A stretch of DNA of 54,122 nucleotides from Planctomycetota bacterium (GTDB taxonomy: Bacteria; Planctomycetota; Phycisphaerae; Tepidisphaerales; Tepidisphaeraceae). Position numbers and translations under genes: made by a program. Location of the stretch: NCBI GenBank assembly GCA_023417885.1, contig JAEZED010000028.1:1-54122 (forward strand). Reading direction: 5' to 3'. The notes beneath the pieces were generated by a model, which was not told the DNA's origin, did no database searches, and saw only the letters and a list, made by a program, of their open reading frames with translations. This document shows, one piece after another, positions 23,447-31,575 of this stretch (positions are counted from its first letter, which is position 1; each line of letters opens with the position of its first letter).

Positions 23447-24418
23447 ATGCAAAGCATCCTTTCCGCGAGTTGGAACACCCTGAGCCAGGCCGACCCGCTG
23501 CTCTGGACGATCCCGCTGGTCATCTCCGTCACCGGGCTGTTCTGGTGGTTCACCCGCAAGGCAGCCGTGCGGCCGGTCGCGCTTCGGCTGGCGCGCCTCC
23601 AGCGCTCCACGGGGCGCGCCCGGCGCAACGCCAACCGCATCGCCACCGAGTCTCGCGCCGTCGGGCAGCAGTTGCACGATCAGGCCGCCAGCCTCGGCGA
23701 CGCCACCGCCGAACTGGACGAGATGTCGATCCTCGCGCGCCAGACCGCCGACGCCGCTGGAGAGGTCGCGAAGCTCTCCCTCTCGAGCCGCCGCTCCGCC
23801 GAGCGCGGCGGGGTCGTGCTCAGCAAGGTCATCAAGGCGATGGAGGAGACGCAGGCGGGCCTCGATGAGACGGGTGAGCTGATCCGCACCGTGGACGAGG
23901 TGACGATGCAGGCAAACCTGCTGGCCCTGAGCGCCGCCGTCGAGGCATCGCGCATGGGCGCCTGCGGCGACAAGCTCGCCTCCATGGCGGAGGAACTGCA
24001 CGACGTCGCCCTCCGCTCCGCCGAGGCGGCCCGGGTGGCCGAGCTGGTGCTGAGGCGCACGATCGGCCACAGCCGCTCCGGCATGGAGACGGCCTCGGGG
24101 CTGCGTGTCGGCCTCGTGGAACTCGACGGCGCCACCGGCCGAATGAACCGGCTGGCCCACGAGATCGCCGACGCGGAGCATGCCAAGGCTCTGGAGCTCA
24201 AGAGCCTGCACGTGAAGGTCGCCGAATCGCAGCAGGTGATCGACCGCGCCGCGACCGCCGCCGCGGAGACCGCGACGGCCGGCGACGAGATCGGCGTCCA
24301 GATCGGGCGTGCCGACAGCCTCGCGCGGGAGTTGATGGTTCACCTCGGCGAGCCGTCGGAGGAGGCCGAGGGCGCGCCGGCGCCGTCGCTGGCCGTTCCC
24401 ATGGTCGTCGCCCGCTGA
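23447..24418 (+). CDS. Orphan MCP-like signalling protein
   Basis: This 323-residue protein has one N-terminal membrane helix near residues 20-38 (LLWTIPLVISVTGLFWWF) and then a long Ala-rich coiled coil. The tip reads IRTVDEVTMQANLLALSAAVEASRMG, recognisable as the methyl-accepting chemotaxis protein hairpin (usually IxxIAxQTNLLALNAAVEAARAG). There is no ligand-binding domain, no evident HAMP domain, and the pattern after the tip (CGDKLASMAEELHDVA) departs from GRGFAVVAxEVRxLA. No che genes are nearby. It may scaffold a CheA/CheW-like complex or have lost that role. GGAG 8 nt before the ATG supports the start. The last 79 bp overlap the convergent DUF6807 gene. Confidence 0.78.
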   Translation: MQSILSASWNTLSQADPLLWTIPLVISVTGLFWWFTRKAAVRPVALRLARLQRSTGRARRNANRIATESRAVGQQLHDQAASLGDATAELDEMSILARQTADAAGEVAKLSLSSRRSAERGGVVLSKVIKAMEETQAGLDETGELIRTVDEVTMQANLLALSAAVEASRMGACGDKLASMAEELHDVALRSAEAARVAELVLRRTIGHSRSGMETASGLRVGLVELDGATGRMNRLAHEIADAEHAKALELKSLHVKVAESQQVIDRAATAAAETATAGDEIGVQIGRADSLARELMVHLGEPSEEAEGAPAPSLAVPMVVAR

Positions 24419-25344
24419 GCGTCGTCCCCGCGCTCCCGGCGATATTCCTCATACCGCCTCGCCAGCTCCTGCTCCGTCGCCGTGCCGTCGTGCACGAACA
24501 GCCGGTAGCGGAGCGTCAGCGCCTCCCCCGGCGCGATCGTCCGCGGCGCCAGGCCAGGCCAGGCGACATTCAGAATCCCCGCGTAGCTGTTGCGGATCAT
24601 CCAGTCGGGCACCCCGCCCGGGTGATCCTCAGGAACGAAGATCGAAAGCCCCGCGTCCGCCGCCGAGAGGTCCGCCCAGCGGTAGGCCCGGTTGAGGCTG
24701 TCTTCCTCCAGCGGTCCACGATCGGTTCTCATGCGTGCTCCCTTGAACGCCTCGCTGCCGCGGAACATCAGCCCGCCGTACCCCTTCTCTTCCGCTCCGA
24801 GCAGCTCGATCGGCTCATCGCCTGCGGTGATCACCAGCGCCAGGTCGATGACGCGGCCTGCGTCGCCGGCACGGTGCACGTGGAGCGTGAGGTTCTCCGT
24901 GGCGACGACCTCCGCGCCGATGCGCCACTCGGCATCGGCCGACAGGACCGCCCCCTGATCATCCGCCTCGCGCTTCGCCCAGCCGGTGAAGTGCTGGCGC
25001 AACGGGCTGGGATGCCACGTCTGCACCGCGCGCTCCCCGACGCGGATCCTCGGCCAGGTCCACGAGAGCCCGTGATGGTGCGGGTGGTCCGCGGGGAAGT
25101 CGTCGGTGATAGGCCGGCCCTCGAGCGAGAAGAGCGGGTGGATGTAGCAGGCCCGCACGTACTGCCCGTCCAGTTCGGCGGGCAACTGATCGGAGAACCG
25201 GTAGGCCAGGACCGGCCGATCCGCTTCGAGGACGACCGTCGCGCCCTGCGCCTCGTCCGTCTCGAGCCTGAACCGATCCGGCGCTGCTTGCATCCCGCCA
25301 AGCAGCGTGCAGAGGGCGATCGACAGCAAAGCGAGGGATCTCAT
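24340..25344 (-). CDS. Secreted DUF6807 (PmoA-like) protein
   Basis: This 334-residue protein has a signal peptide (LALLSIALCTLLGGMQAAPD) and matches the planctomycete DUF6807/PmoA-like family. The diagnostic segments are YIHPLFSLEGRPITDDFPADHPHHHGLSW (within residues 66-95), ENLTLHVHR and GYGGLMFRGS. The His cluster HPHHHG suggests metal or sugar binding. Homologues often sit beside Gfo/Idh/MocA or sugar-degradation genes, and the biochemical role is unknown. The ATG at 25344 is preferred over a GTG two codons earlier; TACCAT lies 6 nt upstream and no ribosome site is seen. Its 3' end overlaps the MCP-like gene by 79 bp. Confidence 0.85.
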   Translation of the reverse strand: MRSLALLSIALCTLLGGMQAAPDRFRLETDEAQGATVVLEADRPVLAYRFSDQLPAELDGQYVRACYIHPLFSLEGRPITDDFPADHPHHHGLSWTWPRIRVGERAVQTWHPSPLRQHFTGWAKREADDQGAVLSADAEWRIGAEVVATENLTLHVHRAGDAGRVIDLALVITAGDEPIELLGAEEKGYGGLMFRGSEAFKGARMRTDRGPLEEDSLNRAYRWADLSAADAGLSIFVPEDHPGGVPDWMIRNSYAGILNVAWPGLAPRTIAPGEALTLRYRLFVHDGTATEQELARRYEEYRRERGDDAQRATTMGTASDGAGAPSASSDGSPR

Positions 25345-25719
25345 CGTCACATGGTAAAGTCCCGGCCGGCGGGGTGATACTGTCCGTCGCGTCCCTCGCC
25401 CGGGCGTGGGACGGGGCGCCAGCGCGCCGATTTGTTCCGGCCTTTCGGCGTCGGTGTTCGCGAGGCCGCTCTACAATCGTGTCGCGAAGCAGCTTGACCG
25501 GCTCATGTCATCTTCTTCAGATGCCCGCGCGATGTCAGCCACGGCGCGCGGCCGCGGGAGCATCGGACGGAGCCTGTAGTCATGCCGTTGCCCGCCGAAG
25601 GTGTTTGTTCCCGACTGCGGGCGACTCGGCGCAACGTCGCCAATACTTATCCGCGGCGTTCCTCGCCAGTCAGCAAGGCGATTCGTCCATTTGCCGTCAG
25701 TCCCGAAGGTGATGATCTC
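25345..25719. other. Intergenic region between DUF6807 and desaturase genes
   Basis: These 375 nt separate divergent genes. A TACAAT at 25472-25477 is a plausible -10 for the desaturase but lacks a good -35. If used, it implies a leader of about 240 nt. No ORF with recognisable domains and no strong hairpin or terminator was seen. Confidence 0.4.
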
Positions 25720-26721
25720 ATGACTACCCGAGTCTCCAGCGGCGTCGATTGCCTGCCGGACGATCCCGCAGTGCACGCCCCCGCCGCTCCGCGGCAGAGC
25801 AGGCTGGCCCGGACGCTCAGGTGGATCAACCTGCTGGCCGTCGTCGTTCCGTTTCTCGGCTTCGCCGCCGCCGTCGTCTACTCCTGGGGATGGGGGCTGG
25901 ACTGGCCGACCGTGGCGATCTTCGTGGTGATGTACATCGCCACCGGCATCGGCGTGACGGTTGGCTATCACCGGCTCTTCACCCACCGCGCGTTCGAGAC
26001 GACGCGTCCAATCCGCGCGGTGCTGGGCATCCTCGGCTCGATGGCGGTCGAGGGGCCGATCCTCTACTGGGTTGCCGTCCACCGTCGCCACCACCAGCAC
26101 TCCGACGACGACCACGACCCCCACTCCCCGCACCACTTCGGCGGCGGACTGCGCGGGACGCTCATGGGACTCTGGCACGCCCACACCGGCTGGCTCTTCC
26201 GCGAGCACACCTCCGGGCTGAGCCGCTACGTCGGCGACCTGCGCAAGGACAACGTCGCCAGCCGCGTCAGCGCGCTCTTCCCGGTCTGGGTCGTGCTCGG
26301 CCTTCTGCTGCCGACGATCGCAGGCGGGCTGATCGCGATGAGCTGGAAAGGCGCGCTGCTGGGCTTCCTGTGGGGCGGGCTTGCCCGCATCTTCCTCGTG
26401 CACCACGTGACGTGGAGCATCAACAGCGTCTGCCACCTGTGGGGATACCAGAGCTTCCACGGCGGGGACGAGAGCCGGAACAACGTCGTCTTCGGCGTCC
26501 TGGGCTTCGGGGAGGGGTGGCACAACAACCATCACGCCTTCCCCAGGAGCGCGCGCCACGGCCTGCGGTGGTGGGAGCTGGACACGAGCTACCTGCTCAT
26601 CCGCGGACTGGAGTGCATTGGCCTGGCGTGGAACGTCAAGACACCCCACCCCCAGATGCTTGCCGCCAAGCGCGACCGCGAAAACGCACGCAGTACCGTC
26701 GAACACGACCCGGTCGCCTGA
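25720..26721 (+). CDS. Fatty-acid desaturase (acyl-CoA/acyl-lipid delta-9 type)
   Basis: This 333-residue membrane di-iron enzyme introduces a double bond into fatty acyl chains. The three histidine boxes are H84-RLFT-H89, H121-RRHHQH and H268-NNHH. The surrounding GxVTVGYHRLFTHRAF and WGYQSFHGGDESRN are typical of the stearoyl-CoA desaturase family. Four hydrophobic helices flank the boxes. The ATG at 25720 follows AAGGTGAT; the upstream extension is low-complexity. It probably adjusts membrane fluidity. Its stop is 8 nt from the pyrD stop (convergent). Confidence 0.92.
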   Translation: MTTRVSSGVDCLPDDPAVHAPAAPRQSRLARTLRWINLLAVVVPFLGFAAAVVYSWGWGLDWPTVAIFVVMYIATGIGVTVGYHRLFTHRAFETTRPIRAVLGILGSMAVEGPILYWVAVHRRHHQHSDDDHDPHSPHHFGGGLRGTLMGLWHAHTGWLFREHTSGLSRYVGDLRKDNVASRVSALFPVWVVLGLLLPTIAGGLIAMSWKGALLGFLWGGLARIFLVHHVTWSINSVCHLWGYQSFHGGDESRNNVVFGVLGFGEGWHNNHHAFPRSARHGLRWWELDTSYLLIRGLECIGLAWNVKTPHPQMLAAKRDRENARSTVEHDPVA

Positions 26722-26729
26722 GGCCGGAC

Positions 26730-27752
26730 TCACTCGTAAGGGGTCGGGCGCGGCTCCCTCGGCATGTCGCCCGGGAGTTCCAGCGCGCCGATGAGGTCGG
26801 CCAGGCGCGATACGCCCTGCTGCCGACAGTAGTCGGCCAGCCCGTCGCAGATCCGGTTGGGGGCCGACGGATCCACGAAGAGCGCCGTCCCCACCGCCAC
26901 TGCCGTCGCGCCGCAGAGGACGAACTCCGCGGCATCCATCCATGTCTGCACGCCACCCATGCCGACGATCGGAACATTCCGGTCGCGGGCGACATGGCGG
27001 TAGACGCGGTTGACCATGTGCAGCGCGATCGGCTTGATGGCCGGGCCGGAGAGGCCGCCCGTCACGTTCGCCAGGCGCGGCTTGCGCTTGTGAACGTCCA
27101 CCGTCATCGCGGTGAAGGTGTTGACGAGCGTGAGCACATCCGCTCCCCCGTCGCATGCAGCGGCGGCCGTCTCGGTGATGTCGGCCACGTTCGGCGAGAG
27201 CTTGACCATCAGCGGCTTGGTCGGCAGCGCGTCCTTGCAGGCGCGCGTGAGCTTCTCGAGTAGCGTGCAGTCGGTGCCGAAGGTCAGCCCGTCCTTCACG
27301 TTCGGGCAGGAGACGTTCAGTTCCACGCCCGCGACCGCGTCGAAGCCCTCCATCGCCGCACAGACCTCGATGTAGTCGTCCATGCTGTGTCCGGCGACGT
27401 TCACCACCACGGGGCAGGGCATCGTCTCGATCAGCGGGAGCTTCTCCGTCTTGAATCGCTCGAGCCCGACGTTCGCGAGCCCGATGGCGTTGAGCATCCC
27501 GCCGCGCGTCTCGACGATGCGCGCCGGCTCGTTGCCGGGACGCTCCTCGCGGGTGATGCTCTTGGTGACGAAGCAGCCGAGCTGCCCCAGATCCATGAAG
27601 TCGGCGTACTCCGGCCCGTAGCCGCAGGTGCCGCTGCACGTCATCGTCGGGTTCTTCAGGCGAAGCCCGGCCAGATCGACCGAGAGATCGACCGGACGCG
27701 CGGTCTCGGAACCCTTTGCGTGCGCCGCCGGACTGGCCGTCGTGGAGGTCAT
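26730..27752 (-). CDS. pyrD: Dihydroorotate dehydrogenase catalytic subunit, class 1B
   Basis: This 340-residue FMN enzyme oxidises dihydroorotate to orotate. The active-site base is C149 in ELNVSCPNVKDG, which marks class 1 enzymes (class 2 has Ser). FMN-binding segments include FVTKSITREERPGN, MVKLSP, IVGMGGV and CGATAVAVGTAL. Class 1B is supported by the presence of pyrK in the same window, although the two genes are about 12 kb apart rather than adjacent. The ATG at 27752 gives MTSTTASP; TAGACT lies 5 nt upstream and no ribosome site is visible. Confidence 0.93.
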   Translation of the reverse strand: MTSTTASPAAHAKGSETARPVDLSVDLAGLRLKNPTMTCSGTCGYGPEYADFMDLGQLGCFVTKSITREERPGNEPARIVETRGGMLNAIGLANVGLERFKTEKLPLIETMPCPVVVNVAGHSMDDYIEVCAAMEGFDAVAGVELNVSCPNVKDGLTFGTDCTLLEKLTRACKDALPTKPLMVKLSPNVADITETAAAACDGGADVLTLVNTFTAMTVDVHKRKPRLANVTGGLSGPAIKPIALHMVNRVYRHVARDRNVPIVGMGGVQTWMDAAEFVLCGATAVAVGTALFVDPSAPNRICDGLADYCRQQGVSRLADLIGALELPGDMPREPRPTPYE

Positions 27753-27869
27753 GCCCAAGTCTATGACCCGCCCCGCGCAGGCGTTACGATGGCCGCCCCC
27801 CGAGCCGACACCCGCACCGCATGCCTCGCCCGCCTCGCCTGGCCCGCGGCGGGCCGGTGACGGCGGCAT

Positions 27870-28865
27870 TCATGCCTGCGGCTCCACGGCGCCGGTGACC
27901 AGGGGCGGGAGGACCTGCTCGATGCGCTCGCGGCGCGGCTCGAACCACTCGGGCAGCTTGAGCGACTCGCCAAGGTGCTCCAGCGGCTCGTCGATCGTGA
28001 AGCCGGGCCCGTCCGTCGCCAGCTCGAACAGCACGCCGCTCGGCTCGCGGAAGTAGACGGAGCGAAAGTATTGCCGCTCCTGGACCGGCGTCGGGTAGTG
28101 GCCCGCTTCGGTGAGATGGGCAAGCCACCGCTCCTGCTGCTGCGCGTCGGCGACGCGGAAGGCAACATGGTGCACCGTGCCGGCGGCGGCGATGCCGGGG
28201 CTTGCGTCGGGACTGAAGACCAAATCCACGCGCCGGCCCGGCACGCCCGGCTCACCGGCCGCGACGTAGCGCACGTGCTTCTGGTCGTCCGCCTCGTGGC
28301 GGAATCCCATCTCCTCGACCAGCAGGCGCGCCGTCGCGTCCAGGTCGCGCACGCAGAGCGTGACGCCGAAGAAGCCGCGGATCGCCATCTCCGCCGGTAC
28401 GGCGTGGTCCCCGGGGCCGCTCCAGGGCTCGACACGCGCCGCGTCCTCGTGCTCCACCAGCTCCAGCTGGAGATCGTCGTTGTCGTAGACGCGCAGCGTC
28501 CGGAGGCCGAAGCGCTCCATCGGCGTCTCGACGTTCGCCTCCGCCTTCAGCAGGCGCTCGCGCCACGCCTCCAGCGAGCCCGGCGGAACCAGGAAGCCCG
28601 TGACCGTCGCCTGCCCGCTTCCGCGTCGCCCCGCGCGGGCTCCGGGCCAGGGGAAGAAGGTGAGGATCGTCCCGGGCGTGCCCCGCTCGTCGCCGAAGTA
28701 GAAGTGATAGGTGCCCGGGTCGTCGAAGTTCACCGTCCGCTTCACCAGCCGCAGACCCAGCGCGTGCGTGTAAAAGTCATGGTTCGCCTGCGGATCGGAG
28801 GCGATGGCCGTCACATGATGAATCCCGCGGATCGACGGCGGCGACTGCGGCGCGGCAGCGGACAT
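27870..28865 (-). CDS. Glyoxalase-fold ring-cleaving dioxygenase-like protein (MhqO type)
   Basis: This 331-residue protein contains two vicinal-oxygen-chelate modules. The N-terminal half IHHVTAIASDPQANHDFYTH followed by KRTVNFDDPGTYHFYFGDE and TILTFFPWPGA is very close to Bacillus MhqO/MhqE-type proteins, linked to hydroquinone or quinone detoxification. The second half has VHHVAFRVAD and EPSGVLFELATDGPGF with the likely metal ligands His and Glu. GGAGGT lies 6 nt before the ATG at 28865. An O-methyltransferase gene diverges 155 nt away. The substrate is unproven. Confidence 0.88.
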   Translation of the reverse strand: MSAAAPQSPPSIRGIHHVTAIASDPQANHDFYTHALGLRLVKRTVNFDDPGTYHFYFGDERGTPGTILTFFPWPGARAGRRGSGQATVTGFLVPPGSLEAWRERLLKAEANVETPMERFGLRTLRVYDNDDLQLELVEHEDAARVEPWSGPGDHAVPAEMAIRGFFGVTLCVRDLDATARLLVEEMGFRHEADDQKHVRYVAAGEPGVPGRRVDLVFSPDASPGIAAAGTVHHVAFRVADAQQQERWLAHLTEAGHYPTPVQERQYFRSVYFREPSGVLFELATDGPGFTIDEPLEHLGESLKLPEWFEPRRERIEQVLPPLVTGAVEPQA

Positions 28866-29020
28866 GGCGATACCTCCGACGCGCAGTGTAACCCACTTCG
28901 GCGCGGACAGACCACGCCCATCCCGCCGGCCCGCCCAGCGCAAGGGGCCACGGGCAGCGGGCTCTTCGTTCACGCGGAACGTCCGAGGCGCACGCGGCGT
29001 CTTTGCGGTATCGTCAGGGC

Positions 29021-29695
29021 ATGTCAACCAGGACGATCGGCCTGAGCGAAGCGCTGCACCGCTACGTCGTCGAAGTCGGCACGCGCGAGGATGACCTGCT
29101 GCGCCGGCTGCGCGCCGAGACAGCCGAGAAGGTGCCCGATGTCGCGGAGATGCAGATCTCCGCCGAGCAGGGGCAGTTCATGCAGTGGCTGACCACGGCA
29201 CTGGGCGCGCGGCGGGCGATCGAGATCGGCACCTTCACCGGCTACAGCTCGATCTGCATCGCCCGCGCCCTGCCGGCCGACGGGAAGCTCGTCTGCATCG
29301 ACAAGAGCGACGACTGGACGCAGATGGCCCGGCGCTACTGGAAGGAAGCGGGGCTCGAGGGACGCGTAGAACTGCGCCTCGGCGACGGGGTGGACATGCT
29401 CGACCGGATGATCGCCTCGGGCGAGAGCGGCAACTACGACCTGGCCTTCCACGACGCCGATAAGCAGCGCTCGCAGGAGTACATCGAGCGCCTGCTGCGC
29501 CTCCTGAGGCCGGGCGGCGTGTTCATGGTCGACAACGCGCTGCGCGACGGTCGCGTGCTCGACCCGGGCGCCGCCGCCGACCGCGAATCGACCGAGGCGA
29601 TCGACAGGCTCAACCGCCGCCTCCGCGACGACGAACGCATCGACTGGTGCCTGCTCCCGATCGGCGACGGCGTCGCCATGGGAAGGCGCCGATAA
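29021..29695 (+). CDS. SAM-dependent O-methyltransferase (class I, CCoAOMT/COMT-like)
   Basis: This 224-residue protein matches the O-methyltransferase family 3: AEQGQFMQWLTTALGARRAIEIGTFTGYSSICIARAL contains the SAM loop (spread over residues 50-85). The acidic metal-binding residues follow in YDLAFHDADKQ and MVDNALRDGRV. Such enzymes methylate catechol-like hydroxyls using Mg2+. The natural substrate is unknown; the divergent MhqO-like neighbour hints at phenolic or quinone metabolism. No Shine-Dalgarno sequence precedes the ATG; TATCGT is 6 nt upstream. An AT-rich minisatellite begins about 60 nt after the stop. Confidence 0.88.
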   Translation: MSTRTIGLSEALHRYVVEVGTREDDLLRRLRAETAEKVPDVAEMQISAEQGQFMQWLTTALGARRAIEIGTFTGYSSICIARALPADGKLVCIDKSDDWTQMARRYWKEAGLEGRVELRLGDGVDMLDRMIASGESGNYDLAFHDADKQRSQEYIERLLRLLRPGGVFMVDNALRDGRVLDPGAAADRESTEAIDRLNRRLRDDERIDWCLLPIGDGVAMGRRR

Positions 29696-30129
29696 GAATC
29701 TCGAACGCGTGCCGGGCCGCGGCAAAGGAGCAACGCGCGCCCGCAACTTTCGGGCGACCAAAACGCGATTTCGAGGCCCAAGAATTGAATTGTCAGGCCC
29801 CGAAATCGGATTCTCCGGCTCCAAAATCCAATTCTCAAGCTCGAGAATTCAATTCACAAGCTCCGGAATCCAATTCTCAAGCTCCCGAATTCAATTCTGA
29901 AGCTCCAAATCCAATTCTCAAGCTGCACAATTCAATTGTGGAACTTCAAAATTGGATTTTTCGGCGCCGGATCGGACCTGCCGTCGCCGTCGACGGCGAA
30001 TACTGACTCCAAACGACGCTCTTCCCGGACCCACACTCGAACGCCCGCACGAAACCCGATCATGCGCCCCCGCTCTCCGCCGCGCATGGCTTCCGCCGCG
30101 AGCGGCAGCGCGACTTCCCGCGGCGCGGC
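29696..30129. other. Repeat-bearing intergenic region between convergent genes
   Basis: These 434 nt lie between the stops of the O-methyltransferase and MBL-DinB genes. About half is the 21-bp minisatellite at 29758-29965. The rest (29966-30129) is GC-rich with a GCCGTCGCCGTCGACGGC-type inverted stretch near 29980 and no recognisable gene. Confidence 0.6.
29758..29965. repeat. AT-rich tandem repeat, about ten units of 20-22 bp
   Basis: Units follow the pattern CCn + GAATTCAATTCTCAAGCT with GAATTC alternating with GAATCC. The best-conserved copies lie at about 29821-29925, with more diverged copies on both sides. The last copies include the perfect palindrome CACAATTCAATTGTG at 29926-29940. 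Because 21 is a multiple of 3, every frame reads as heptads (for example QAPESNS or SRIQFSS). The base composition is sharply AT-richer than the surroundings. No start codon context supports translation. Confidence 0.85.
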
Positions 30130-31503
30130 TCACTCCGCCGGCCAGTCGGGAAGGTCGAACTTCTTCTCGACGTTGCTCGTGTGCTCGTTGTAGTGGTTGC
30201 CCATCATCTGCACCATCCGCCCCAGCGGAAGCCGCGCGCCCTGCGCGGTGGCGTCAAGCGCCATCCCGTCCAGCAGGTAGGCGAACCGCCGCGTGAACGC
30301 CATCGTCCGCTCGATGGCACGCGCCTCCTCGGCCCCAGTCCACTCCGGGTTCGCCGGCACGTAGTCCGGCGGCATCTGCTCCGGCCGCTCCGTGATCCGC
30401 GAGATCTCCGGATCCGCGCCAGCGTAGAAGGCGGAGAACATCGACAGCTCGTAGCCGTTGGTGTGCTCCACGTTCCACCGCGGCGTGTGCGTGCCGTTGC
30501 TCGGACGGAAGTTCATCTGCTCGGCGCTCAGCGGCCTGTAAACCTCCGCCGAGCGCTTCTGCACCGCCTCCTTCTCCTCGAACAGCGCCGCCAGCTCCTC
30601 CGGCATCTCCCACGGCTGGAACTTCAGCGAGACGACGCGCGGCTGCGCGTCGTCTCCCCCGCCACGACGCGCCGAGACGGCGACGGTGTTGCCGCTCGCC
30701 TCCTCGCGCTGGTACCGCTCCGGCATCGCCCCGAGGAAGGCGTCCGCCGGCGCCAGGTCGATCTGGAGCGGCTCGGTCTTGAAGTGCATCGGGACGACGA
30801 TGCGCGGCTTCACCTGCTCCACGATGCGGGCAGCCGTCTCGCCGTCCACCGTGTACACGCCGCCGACCGGGATGAGCAGGAGGTCGATGTTGCCGATGTG
30901 GGCAAGCTGCTCGGAGGTCAGCTCGCTCTGCCCGAAGTCGCCCATGTGGAGGATGCGCGCGCCGTCGGCCTCCACCACCCACAGCGCGTTGCGGCCGCGC
31001 TCGTTCCCCTGCTGGTCGTCGTGGTACGACGGCACCGTGAAGGCGCGCACCGCGTGGTCGGAGAGGTCGCCCATCTCGTCCACCTCGCCGGCGCGCGGCG
31101 TCTCCTCGTTCGGACGCCGATCCAGCGCCACGCGCAGCTCGCGCACCTCGCCATCGGCCGATAGCCCGGCGAATACCTTCGGCTCACCCTTCACGATGCC
31201 GGGGTTGTTGTGATCGGCGTGGTTGTGCGTGATGAGCACGAGATCCGCCGACAAGCCCGGATCCTCGTAGCCGATCTCCGTGGAGTACGGATCGATGGCG
31301 ACGGTCAGGCCCCAGTACGTCTCGATCGTCACGTACGCCTGCCCCCACCATCGGACAGCGACCGGCCATTGCGTCTTGTCAGCTTCCGCTGCCGGCTGCT
31401 GCTGAGCGTCACGCGCCGGCTGCGCCCAGGCCGGGAGGCCGAGCAGCATGCCCAGGAGCAGGAAGAGACCGATCCGTGCAGGAAAGAGTGGTGGGCGGTT
31501 CAT
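30130..31503 (-). CDS. Secreted MBL-fold hydrolase fused to a DinB-like domain
   Basis: This 457-residue protein begins with a signal peptide (FLLLGMLLGLPAWAQ). Residues about 45-300 form a metallo-beta-lactamase fold of the UlaG/L-ascorbate-lactonase-like group, with THNHADH (H93, H95, D97, H98), HMGDFGQ and VPMHF as metal ligands. The C-terminal part, from about 320, resembles a DinB/YfiT four-helix bundle with the His residues WNVEHTNG and NHYNEH. Fusing an MBL hydrolase to a DinB-like metal site in an exported protein is unusual. No ribosome site is seen; TATGAT lies 8 nt before the ATG. rlmN is 72 nt upstream on the same strand. Confidence 0.82.
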   Translation of the reverse strand: MNRPPLFPARIGLFLLLGMLLGLPAWAQPARDAQQQPAAEADKTQWPVAVRWWGQAYVTIETYWGLTVAIDPYSTEIGYEDPGLSADLVLITHNHADHNNPGIVKGEPKVFAGLSADGEVRELRVALDRRPNEETPRAGEVDEMGDLSDHAVRAFTVPSYHDDQQGNERGRNALWVVEADGARILHMGDFGQSELTSEQLAHIGNIDLLLIPVGGVYTVDGETAARIVEQVKPRIVVPMHFKTEPLQIDLAPADAFLGAMPERYQREEASGNTVAVSARRGGGDDAQPRVVSLKFQPWEMPEELAALFEEKEAVQKRSAEVYRPLSAEQMNFRPSNGTHTPRWNVEHTNGYELSMFSAFYAGADPEISRITERPEQMPPDYVPANPEWTGAEEARAIERTMAFTRRFAYLLDGMALDATAQGARLPLGRMVQMMGNHYNEHTSNVEKKFDLPDWPAE

Positions 31504-31575
31504 GGCGGCGGATCATACCGCGCCCCAAGCCCCGGCCATATCCCGATTTGCACCGCGTGCTCCCGGCGGGCCGCC

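Noticed and set aside
25471..27639. Long minus-strand frame across the desaturase and pyrD
   Set aside because: It mixes frames of two real genes and is Arg/Gly/Ala-rich with no domain. The plus-strand desaturase and the correct pyrD frame explain the DNA.
29647..30006. Heptad-repeat protein frames across the AT-rich minisatellite
   Set aside because: All frames are heptad-like because the unit is 21 bp. The starts overlap the O-methyltransferase end and lack ribosome sites.
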